Below, in pieces: positions 1 to 6,081 of a stretch of DNA of 7,035 nt. The stretch lies in contig DBRE01000032.1 in the NCBI GenBank assembly GCA_002305535.1, positions 20,806 through 27,840 on the forward strand, read 5' to 3'. Source of the DNA: Syntrophomonas sp. UBA1376 (GTDB taxonomy: Bacteria; Bacillota; Syntrophomonadia; Syntrophomonadales; Syntrophomonadaceae). The position numbers were made by a program, and so were the translations under genes. The notes beneath the pieces are model-generated. The model was not told the origin of the DNA. It saw nothing but the letters and a program-made list of their open reading frames with translations, and ran no database searches. Positions within the stretch are counted from its first letter, which is position 1; each line of letters opens with the position of its first letter.

Positions 1-93
1 ATGTAGCATTATGGTTCATTGCTATTTTTATGTAAACCATCCGCAAAGATAGAGCAGCTCAATTTCTAGGGATTTCGTAATTTATTTCACAAT

Positions 94-109
94 TGGCATG
101 TTTGTTGCT
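94..109 (+). promoter_or_regulatory. Predicted sigma-54 (-24/-12) promoter of the dehydrogenase gene
   Basis: The sequence reads TGGCATG, four bases, then TTGCT. The sigma-54 (RpoN/SigL) consensus is TGGCACG-N4-TTGCW, so only one base of the -24 box differs and the -12 box fits fully. The invariant GG and GC are separated by exactly 10 bases. Transcription would start near position 120, giving a leader of about 65 bases before the ATG at 186. I found no comparably good sigma-A promoter in this region. Sigma-54 promoters need an enhancer-binding ATPase. None is encoded in the window, so the activator would lie elsewhere. Confidence 0.6.
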
Positions 110-185
110 TAGACATTAGGCAGGATAATCTATCAAAGCTGCCAAGGCGTTTACATGAAATTAAGATAGGAAGAGGTGTTTGTAG

Positions 186-950
186 ATGATAGAACTCAAT
201 GGAAAAGTAGTTATCGTAACAGGCGGAGCAATGGGCATAGGAGCTGCAACTGCAGAGTTAATGGCCCAGGCTGGAGGCAAGATAGTTATCGCTGATTTTA
301 ATGAGGAATTGGGTAGAAAACAAACTCAGAAGATAGTAGATGCCGGAGGCACAGCGGCTTTTGTGAAAACCGATGTCTCTAAGGCCTCAGATGTGGAGGC
401 TATGGTGCAATTTACTGTGGATACTTATGGCCGATTAGATGCTGCAGTGAATAATGCAGCCCGTACCCCGGATGACAAGCCGTTGGCTGATATGGATGAA
501 GATGCTTTCGATGCAGTTATTGCCGTGGACTTAAAAGGGGTAGCCCTTTGTCTAAAATACGAAATACGCCAAATGCTGAAACAAGGCCAGGGGGGCTCCA
601 TAATCAACATTTCCTCGGTAAGTGGAATCCGTCCTCAACCAGGCACTCCTGTTTACGTAGCCGCCAAGCACGGAGTTATAGGCTTAACCAAATCAGCAGC
701 AATGGACTATTCACCTCAGAACATCCGCGTTAATGCAGTTGCTCCCGGGGCCGTCGATACTCCGATGCTGCAGGAAGCATTGAAGCACTTCGGGTTAGAT
801 CCAGTGGCTTATGCCAAACAGCTTAGCATGCTGGGACGGTTTGCTCAGGCTGCCGAAATCGCTGAAACCAACTTGTGGCTGGCATCCGATTCATCATCTT
901 ATGTGACCGGTGCCATTATCTGTGCCGATGGTGGCTATACAGCAATGTAG
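186..950 (+). CDS. Short-chain dehydrogenase/reductase (classical SDR, probably NAD-dependent)
   Basis: This 254-residue protein has the usual length of a classical SDR oxidoreductase, a soluble Rossmann-fold enzyme that interconverts alcohols and ketones. Visible motifs are the cofactor loop TGGAMGIG (residues 12-19), Asp37 at the end of strand beta-2 (which favours NAD(H) over NADP(H)), Asp63, NNAA at 89-92, catalytic Ser144, the Tyr157-x3-Lys161 pair, and PGAVDTP at 187-193. The protein ends in the typical ADGGYTAM-like tail. The fourth tetrad position, normally Asn in a VNLKG-type motif, is Asp115 here (VDLKG). The start is supported by AGGAAGAGGTG at 168-178, 7 bases before the ATG. The gene stands alone between a sigma-54-like promoter and a terminator, so no neighbour indicates the substrate. 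FabG-like, glucose-dehydrogenase-like or other alcohol dehydrogenase roles are all possible; the family assignment is secure but the substrate is not. Confidence 0.95.
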   Translation: MIELNGKVVIVTGGAMGIGAATAELMAQAGGKIVIADFNEELGRKQTQKIVDAGGTAAFVKTDVSKASDVEAMVQFTVDTYGRLDAAVNNAARTPDDKPLADMDEDAFDAVIAVDLKGVALCLKYEIRQMLKQGQGGSIINISSVSGIRPQPGTPVYVAAKHGVIGLTKSAAMDYSPQNIRVNAVAPGAVDTPMLQEALKHFGLDPVAYAKQLSMLGRFAQAAEIAETNLWLASDSSSYVTGAIICADGGYTAM

Positions 951-1014
951 TCCTCAACAAGCATTAATATATTAACTCGCCGCATTTACCACAAAACTCA
1001 TACTGATTAGGTTC

Positions 1015-1049
1015 GCTGCCTGCCTCGAGCAGGCAGCCGTTTTTATTTT
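1015..1049 (+). terminator. Rho-independent terminator of the dehydrogenase gene
   Basis: A perfect 9-bp stem (GCTGCCTGC at 1015-1023 with GCAGGCAGC at 1029-1037) closes a 5-base loop. It is followed by CG and then a T-rich run (TTTTTATTTT). It lies 65 bases after the stop codon at 950 and is oriented to end plus-strand transcription, isolating the dehydrogenase as a single-gene unit. Confidence 0.9.
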
Positions 1050-1124
1050 CAGATAGGATCACACAGTTGTCATCCAGTGTCCATTTCCCCACCGGGTTCT
1101 ATATCATTGCTCACTTTTGTGATT

Positions 1125-1154
1125 TTAACAACTGCCCCAGGCCTTGCATAAAAT
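1125..1154 (+). promoter_or_regulatory. Candidate sigma-A promoter of the DUF2935 gene
   Basis: TTAACA at 1125-1130 (5 of 6 to the -35 consensus) and TAAAAT at 1149-1154 (5 of 6 to the -10 consensus) are 18 bases apart. Transcription would start near 1161, about 45 bases before the ATG at 1206. This is the best sigma-A candidate I see in the 255-base gap after the upstream terminator. Such matches arise often in AT-rich gaps, so this is a suggestion only. Confidence 0.4.
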
Positions 1155-1205
1155 AGGATATCTTACCAAAGAAAGACTGTTAAATCATGAAAAGGAGGAT
1201 CTTAA

Positions 1206-2186
1206 ATGGACAGTTATAGACACGATAGCCATTATGGGCACAATGAACACAAGCCCAGCCGGGGGCAACATTGGCAAACTGATGCCGGAGCCTTTGTTAG
1301 GGAGTCATTTCGGCAAAATAATTTTTGGTTGAGAATTATGCAAGAGCACGCCCTGTTTATCAGGCTAGGCCTTCCTTGTGACGAAACGGCACTGATCCGC
1401 GAAGCTGAAAAGCTGGAGGAATTGTTTAGAGGATTACGCGCTGAACTGAGAAGATTACCGCACAAGGAAGAGGCATTCAGGTGCTTTAATGATGAAGTTA
1501 TTCGAGCCCTGGGGAAAATCATCGATTACAAGAGTACCGTCCTGAAAAGGTTGATCACCTGCAATCTGGGGGGATCCAGCCTGCCCCTGCTTATTGATCA
1601 TATTCGCAGGGAGGCTATCCGGTTTCGAGTAATTCTACTGCGGCTGCAGAATGGCATCAAAGTTCCCGTAGCCGAACAGGCCCTTCAAGAGGAAATCTTT
1701 TGGCTACGTATAATGGGAGAACACGCTCATTTCATCGCTCATTTACTGGATCCATCGGAAAGGCCCCTGGTAAGTCAATCCTTACGATTCGCAGATAATT
1801 TTGAAACATTGCGCTTACAGGCGAAGGATTTGGAATCCATGGAAGTCCCCCGCACTTTTGAAAACTGGCTGTTACCTGAAAAACTAGCCGGCTGTCCTTT
1901 ACCGCCCGGCTTTGGTGACTTACCAGGCCCATTGCTCATTCCTCGCTTAGTGCGCTTTAATGAAGAAGTTATCGATTTAACCAAAGAAATTCGCGATTTC
2001 AAAGAAGTAGCCCTGCAGTTGATCGAAGCATGCCAGGTATTGAGTATTATTCCCCCACTGTTGGCCGACCACGTTCTGCGGGAAGCAGAGATGGCTCTGG
2101 AAGATCTAAGAATAGTCGGCCGTAAAATATCTAATCATGATCACCTCCGCCAAGATGGTAGAGAATCGAAAGATCATTTAAACTAG
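1206..2186 (+). CDS. DUF2935 family protein with two tandem copies of the domain
   Basis: This 326-residue, mainly alpha-helical soluble protein has no signal peptide or membrane segment. I recognise the DUF2935 family of Firmicutes; a Bacillus halodurans member with a solved structure was named a putative spore coat protein, but no biochemical role is established as far as I know. The domain occurs twice. Copy one has FWLRIMQEHALFI (40-52), FNDEVIRALGKIIDYK (94-109) and LLIDHIRREA (128-137). Copy two has FWLRIMGEHAHFI (165-177), FNEEVIDLTKEIRDFK (251-266) and LLADHVLREA (285-294). The repeated EH, E and DH positions in helices could bind a metal, which is inference. The N-terminus is rich in evenly spaced histidines. 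The start is fixed by AAAGGAGG at 1191-1198, 7 bases before the ATG. The gene is flanked by terminators and converges on the lipoprotein gene, so it is probably monocistronic. Confidence 0.9.
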   Translation: MDSYRHDSHYGHNEHKPSRGQHWQTDAGAFVRESFRQNNFWLRIMQEHALFIRLGLPCDETALIREAEKLEELFRGLRAELRRLPHKEEAFRCFNDEVIRALGKIIDYKSTVLKRLITCNLGGSSLPLLIDHIRREAIRFRVILLRLQNGIKVPVAEQALQEEIFWLRIMGEHAHFIAHLLDPSERPLVSQSLRFADNFETLRLQAKDLESMEVPRTFENWLLPEKLAGCPLPPGFGDLPGPLLIPRLVRFNEEVIDLTKEIRDFKEVALQLIEACQVLSIIPPLLADHVLREAEMALEDLRIVGRKISNHDHLRQDGRESKDHLN

Positions 2187-2196
2187 AGCTATTGCG

Positions 2197-2234
2197 AAAG
2201 GCCGTCTTTCATTGATTTGAAAAACGGCCTTTTT
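2197..2234 (+). terminator. Rho-independent terminator of the DUF2935 gene
   Basis: AAAGGCCGT at 2197-2205 pairs perfectly with ACGGCCTTT at 2224-2232. A further TTTC/GAAA pairing inside the stem follows one mismatch, leaving an 8-base loop. The stem runs into a T-run (2230-2234). It begins 11 bases after the stop codon. Read on the minus strand, the stem is the same but its tail is only TTTCGC, so it may work weakly in both directions between the two convergent genes. Confidence 0.85.
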
Positions 2235-2247
2235 GAATCCAGAAACG

Positions 2248-2267
2248 GAGATATACTTGTTTATCTC
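2248..2267 (-). terminator. Small hairpin downstream of the lipoprotein gene, possible weak terminator
   Basis: GAGATA (2248-2253) and TATCTC (2262-2267) form a perfect 6-bp inverted repeat with an 8-base loop, 30 bases past the lipoprotein stop codon. On the minus strand it is followed by CGTTTCTGG, a poor T-tract, so termination here would be inefficient unless helped by the stronger hairpin at 2197-2234. The stem is low in GC and may be chance. Confidence 0.25.
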
Positions 2268-2297
2268 GTCATATTAACTAAACCTCATTTACTTGTA

Positions 2298-2768
2298 TTA
2301 AGGAGTAATATCAAGTAAGACATTTACTTTTTCCCCTTCTGGATGAGTAATGCTGATGGTTATCGAGTAGGAATCTTTGTTTCCTATAATAAGATACATA
2401 TCATCTTGCTGAGTTTCCATAGTGATCTTGCCCTGTTCCATAACTCCTTGATAAAAGGCTATTGCGTCCTCGAAACTCCTATCAGTTAACAGCAATATGC
2501 CGATTCCCTGGGTAGAGTCATTCGTGTTGACAAAGCTGATCACTGAATCATCTATTAATGGCAGTACATCAATGGGATAGTTCTCGGGAAGATCCAAGGA
2601 TTTGCCCTGCTCAGCGGTACCATAGTTTATTTCTTTGCCATCACCTAGTTCAACGCTCCCCCCGGTCGCCTGACCCGGCTCTGTTCCTGCGCTATTGTTG
2701 CCCCCGCAGCCAACTATTAGAACAGACATCATCAAAACAACTACCAACAACGTTAAGCTTCTTCTCAT
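2298..2768 (-). CDS. Small secreted lipoprotein of unknown function
   Basis: This 156-residue protein starts with a lipoprotein signal peptide: MRRS, a hydrophobic stretch, then lipobox IVGC with the lipidated cysteine at residue 21. It would be anchored on the outer face of the cytoplasmic membrane. A Gly/Asn/Ser-rich spacer (22-38) follows. The folded part, about 55-156, contains LPENYPIDVLPLIDDSVI, FEDAIAFYQGVMEQG (99-113) and a C-terminal beta-rich segment (YLIIGNKDSYSITISITH). This pattern of a YP...P start, a helix with an AFYxxxM motif, then alternating strands recurs in many small Firmicute lipoproteins; none has a role I can name. The start is preceded by AGGGGG (2776-2781), a usable binding site. 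It lies 143 bases downstream of the SLH gene on the same strand with no convincing terminator between, so partial cotranscription is possible. Confidence 0.88.
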   Translation of the reverse strand: MRRSLTLLVVVLMMSVLIVGCGGNNSAGTEPGQATGGSVELGDGKEINYGTAEQGKSLDLPENYPIDVLPLIDDSVISFVNTNDSTQGIGILLLTDRSFEDAIAFYQGVMEQGKITMETQQDDMYLIIGNKDSYSITISITHPEGEKVNVLLDITP

Positions 2769-2911
2769 TTCTTTTCCCCCTACTTCTAAATATTTGCTTG
2801 AGTAATTGCAAGCGAGAGGCTTTTCATCCCCTTGTAATCTGGCCTTTGTCTGCCAAATTGCCTACATGGAGTCGATACCTTTAGCAACAACCTCTCAAGG
2901 ACTTATCAAGA

Positions 2912-5827
2912 TTATTTATTATTGAGTGCCCTGGCTAACACCGATACCGCCTCAGCCCGGGCAGCAGGATTCTGTGGTCTAAAGGAATTATCCGGATAAC
3001 CGGAAATCAAATCCCGGCTGTAAGCAACCCCAATTGCTTCTTGGGCCCAGGAAGAAATCATCTGGCTGTCACTAAAGTTGGTGGTATCTGCCCCAGTGGA
3101 CAACTGGGCTGCTTTAACCAGCATGACGGCCATTTGCTCGCGAGTAACGGGGTCATCCGGACCAAATCTCTGCTCATCATATCCCAAGATGATCCCGGCA
3201 GCATAAGCGCTCGCTACAACACCTTGAGCCCAATGTCCGGCGGTATCTGCAAATATCTTGCTGTCGGCAGCGGGCAATCCCCAGGCCTTAACTATCATGG
3301 CAGCTAATTCAGCTCTGCTGATGTTCTGCTTTGGTTTGAAACTGTCGTCAGGGTAGCCTTTGATGACTCCTGCTGCTGCCAGCCTGCCTATAGCTTCTTC
3401 AGCCCAGTGTCCCTGTAAATCGTTAAAAACACGGGCGGCAGGTTGTTCAGATTCTGGCGTCGGTTTCGTTTCAGGCTGCACTTTAGTTTTGGCCAGCACC
3501 GCAAATTTTGTAAAGTGATTTACCGTTCCACTTATGCTTCCCATTGACCAGTTGATCTCGATGTTATCCAGTGAGATCCAGCGACTGCCGTCCCACCAGC
3601 AGATCAGTAGCTCGTCCTGATCCTTATCGACCTGGTTTTTATCAAAGGGCAGGCTAATGGTAACATCACCATCAAAATCTCCACTCTGGTCTTTGCTAAT
3701 ATCGAATACCTCACTGACCAGCTGCAGGTCACCGGACACGGAAACGCTGGAGCTGCTAACTCGAGCGATGGCAATTCGGACAGGTGAATCAACTGCATTG
3801 GCAGGGATGTCAACCGTTACGCCATCACCATTTACCATACCTCCGCTATGAGTGATCGAGGTTCCGATGTTGGTATTACTGCTTGCCCCGCTGCTGCCAC
3901 CACTATTCCTGCTCTGAGGCGAAGTTATAGTAATGACTTGGCTGCCCACTACTCCCGAACCATCATTAGCCGTTGCCTTAACGGTGATAGTCCCGGCAGT
4001 TACTGCGGTCAATAAACCGCTGTTGGCATTAATAGTGGCTATACCAGTGCCATTGTCTACATTCCAAGTAACCGTCTTATTATTGGCAGAAGCAGGTGAT
4101 ACCTGGGCACTCAGTTGCAGGGTCTTACCTTTTTCCACGCTAATGATCCCGCCGACGCTGTTAACGGTTATAGAATCAACCGCCACGTGCGGTTTGCTTA
4201 CCGTCACTGTCCAGTCTCTGGTATCTCCGTTTTCGGCCGTTACCCGATATACTACCGGATGGGTAAAGTCATTGATGGTAACTCCGCTAACCTGGCTTAT
4301 CCCGTTTACGGTGGCAGTCGCCTTATCTGATATAGTGAATGTGGCGGTGAGTTTACTTATATCGGTTTCTTCGGATACCCCGATATTCACTACACTGATC
4401 CCATCTATACTGGCTGGTGCAGTTTGTTGCGGGAAGCTGAAGGAGCTTATGTAATTATACGGGGATTGGCCCACCGTTATCGAAGCCGCTCCCTGCCGGC
4501 CGTCGGGTGTAGTAGCGGTGATAGTAGCACTACCTGTTCCAAGTGCAGTTATGTTGCCGTTCTGGTCTACGGTCACCGCTGCCTCATTACTGGAAGCCCA
4601 GGTTAACCGCTGTCCTGCAGCCAGGGCCGGTACCGGAGTAGCTTTCAGGGTATGGGTTGTTCCTACCAGAGTTGACATTGAAGAAGATACATTAACCCCA
4701 GTGATAGTGATATCCTTTTCACCAACTATTCCCGAGCCGTCTGTGGCAGTGGCTCTGACCGTTACCAGGCCAACCGTACCCTGATTCATCATCCCGGTGA
4801 TAGGATCGATACAGGCAAAGCCTGCTCCGACTTCCCCGTCTGCTGCTTCAAACCAGGATTTTCCCTTGCCGGTTACACTCCAGGTCACCGTCTTATTGGC
4901 TGCTTCTGCAGGTAAGACTTCAGCCAGCATCTGCAGACTGCCGTCTGCACGATTATCTTTCATAGTCTCGGCCCCTTCGATGCCGGTGACAGTGATGGAG
5001 GCCACCTCAATCGGCCCATCCGGGGTAGTGACCATTACTCTTTTAGGGGTAATCATAGTATTATTGTGGGCATCCTCTATTATTAAATAGGCATCATATG
5101 CGGTATTCTTGGCGGGCAGGGGCCCAGCAATAATGCTCTTTTCCTCATGTTTGGACATTGATATATCCTTATCGGAAGCCAGCGCCAGTGCTCCGAATCT
5201 ATCTTTCCCTTCTTTCACCTGTTGGTTGGTGGGTAGTCCACTGTCTTTAGCTACCACCACATACCAGGCCGTTACATCTTCATAAGCTTTCGCCAGTATT
5301 TCCACCTGTTTGCTGCCATAGACTTGGGCTACCCCTGCTTTTGGATAGCCAGTTACAAAATCCGGCGGCAGTTTATCATATAAGCTCTTTTTGCCAGTGG
5401 TTTGTCCGGCTACCATAGCCTCGCCTGCACCATTATATACAGAGGTTCCGTCCTTGACTTTAATCTCGATGGTTTCTGCTCCGTTAGGTGTTCCCTCCCT
5501 TGCCAAACTAAAGATTATAGTGCTTTCACCCCCGATCAATTCAGCACCGCTTCCGTTTTTCAAAGAAGTTATACTTACGCCACTTGCAGTTCCCGTATTC
5601 TTACTGAAAGTCAGCTCAAAATCGTCTGTATCAACCGGTATATTATGCCCGGCATCCCCCCATATTCCTTCACTGAAGTCCACTCTTATACCGGCATTGT
5701 TATCAAATAGAAATGAACTTGTAATAGTCGGGGACGCTGCATAAGCTGCTCCCGGGAACAGTATAACTACCATGGCCAAGGTCAAAAGGGTGGATATGAT
5801 TTTTGCTTTCCGTTGGATATGAATCAC
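2912..5827 (-). CDS. Secreted multidomain Ig-like surface protein with three C-terminal SLH domains
   Basis: This 971-residue protein begins with a Sec signal peptide (QRKAK, hydrophobic core, cleavage after AYA at residue 30). Modules in order are: an SbsA/SwmB-like Ig domain (about 33-147); a fibronectin-like beta domain (155-268); two Big_2 bacterial Ig domains (272-376 and 378-452); a DUF5018-like beta-sandwich (456-545); a third Big_2 domain (548-636); a Gly/Ser/Asn linker (637-656); a ZU5-like domain (658-779); a Pro/Glu/Thr linker (784-797); and three SLH domains (801-851, 858-909, 917-969). The SLH anchor motifs are SRAE (837-840), TREQ (895-898) and a degenerate ARAE (956-959). SLH triplets bind pyruvylated secondary cell wall polymer, so it should sit in or on the S-layer. 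I see no enzymatic domain; an adhesive or structural role is inferred. The start is GTG, with AAAGGAG 9 bases upstream; the next in-frame ATG would cut into the signal peptide. Confidence 0.93.
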   Translation of the reverse strand: MIHIQRKAKIISTLLTLAMVVILFPGAAYAASPTITSSFLFDNNAGIRVDFSEGIWGDAGHNIPVDTDDFELTFSKNTGTASGVSITSLKNGSGAELIGGESTIIFSLAREGTPNGAETIEIKVKDGTSVYNGAGEAMVAGQTTGKKSLYDKLPPDFVTGYPKAGVAQVYGSKQVEILAKAYEDVTAWYVVVAKDSGLPTNQQVKEGKDRFGALALASDKDISMSKHEEKSIIAGPLPAKNTAYDAYLIIEDAHNNTMITPKRVMVTTPDGPIEVASITVTGIEGAETMKDNRADGSLQMLAEVLPAEAANKTVTWSVTGKGKSWFEAADGEVGAGFACIDPITGMMNQGTVGLVTVRATATDGSGIVGEKDITITGVNVSSSMSTLVGTTHTLKATPVPALAAGQRLTWASSNEAAVTVDQNGNITALGTGSATITATTPDGRQGAASITVGQSPYNYISSFSFPQQTAPASIDGISVVNIGVSEETDISKLTATFTISDKATATVNGISQVSGVTINDFTHPVVYRVTAENGDTRDWTVTVSKPHVAVDSITVNSVGGIISVEKGKTLQLSAQVSPASANNKTVTWNVDNGTGIATINANSGLLTAVTAGTITVKATANDGSGVVGSQVITITSPQSRNSGGSSGASSNTNIGTSITHSGGMVNGDGVTVDIPANAVDSPVRIAIARVSSSSVSVSGDLQLVSEVFDISKDQSGDFDGDVTISLPFDKNQVDKDQDELLICWWDGSRWISLDNIEINWSMGSISGTVNHFTKFAVLAKTKVQPETKPTPESEQPAARVFNDLQGHWAEEAIGRLAAAGVIKGYPDDSFKPKQNISRAELAAMIVKAWGLPAADSKIFADTAGHWAQGVVASAYAAGIILGYDEQRFGPDDPVTREQMAVMLVKAAQLSTGADTTNFSDSQMISSWAQEAIGVAYSRDLISGYPDNSFRPQNPAARAEAVSVLARALNNK

Positions 5828-5836
5828 TGTTTTATG

Positions 5837-5843
5837 CTCCTTT
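5837..5843 (-). promoter_or_regulatory. Ribosome binding site fixing the GTG start of the SLH gene
   Basis: On the minus strand AAAGGAG precedes GTG (5827-5825) by 9 bases. This choice keeps an intact signal peptide. A TATAAA element lies just upstream (5860-5865, minus strand), but no -35 box stands at the proper distance, as would be expected for an activator-dependent promoter or for no promoter at all. Confidence 0.75.
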
Positions 5844-5944
5844 CTCTGGTTAACATGTATTTATAATTACAGGATTCTTCCTGATGTTTTCAGAATATTT
5901 GTTCTCCCCTCCCCATTTTGCTTTAAATCTACCATGGAGAAGGA

Positions 5945-5981
5945 GGTTATCTTTTTCAAATACCGCCCGGTATCTTTCAAA
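5945..5981 (-). promoter_or_regulatory. Possible AraC-type operator: direct repeats flanking a palindrome
   Basis: In plus-strand orientation, TATCTTTTTCAAA (5948-5960) and TATCTTTCAAA (5971-5981) are direct repeats. Their shared TCAAA ends are 21 bases apart, about two helical turns. Between them, and overlapping both, is the 14-base palindrome ATACCG-CC-CGGTAT (5960-5973). The cluster sits 118-154 bases upstream of the SLH gene start and just beyond the terminator of the AraC-family gene. AraC-family proteins often bind direct half-sites at this spacing. The palindrome alone could instead serve a dimeric repressor. Confidence 0.35.
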
Positions 5982-6012
5982 AATATCCCTTAAGGATGTG
6001 ATCTTGATCCAG

Positions 6013-6050
6013 AAAAACAAAAACTGCCGTCTATTCAGCTTAAACGGCAG
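6013..6050 (-). terminator. Rho-independent terminator of the AraC-family gene
   Basis: On the minus strand a 27-base hairpin (6050-6024) starts 31 bases after the AraC stop codon. Its 10-bp stem is CTGCCGTTTA against TAGACGGCAG, with one T-G wobble, around a 7-base loop. It is followed directly by TTTTTGTTTTT (6023-6013). It separates the regulator from the SLH gene, so the two are probably transcribed independently. Confidence 0.92.
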
Positions 6051-6081
6051 CATGAAGGTCATTTTTATCTGGTCATTACTG

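Noticed and set aside
964..975. Perfect 12-base palindrome TTAATATATTAA after the dehydrogenase gene
   Set aside because: It consists only of A and T in an AT-rich gap and lies before the terminator; such palindromes are common by chance, and no partner site was seen.
1144..1332. Plus-strand open frame of 62 codons overlapping the start of the DUF2935 gene
   Set aside because: It is out of frame with the DUF2935 gene. The strong AAAGGAGG site at 1191-1198 serves the ATG at 1206, and this frame has no such site.
2797..2814. Inverted repeat GCTTG/CAAGC upstream of the lipoprotein gene
   Set aside because: The stem is only 5 bp with an 8-base loop and no T-tract in either direction, so it does not support a terminator or operator call.
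2558..2884. Plus-strand open frame of 108 codons antisense to the lipoprotein gene
   Set aside because: The minus strand encodes a clear lipoprotein signal peptide and lipobox here. The plus-strand translation has no recognisable features or binding site.
3933..4454. Open frame of 173 codons on the plus strand, antisense to the SLH gene
   Set aside because: Its translation is a Thr/Val/Leu/Pro-rich stretch mirroring the repetitive Thr/Val/Gly codons of the Ig-like domains. It has no credible ribosome binding site, and the minus-strand gene is well supported by its domains.
5391..5744. Overlapping plus-strand open frames (5391-5744 and 5402-5710) opposite the N-terminal part of the SLH protein
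   Set aside because: Two frames open over the same stretch are typical of shadows of a long gene; neither has a ribosome binding site or family resemblance.
5850..6062. Short minus-strand open frame (70 codons) between the AraC and SLH genes
   Set aside because: It runs straight through the strong terminator hairpin and T-tract (6050-6013) of the AraC gene and through the repeat cluster, and it lacks a ribosome binding site and any recognisable family.
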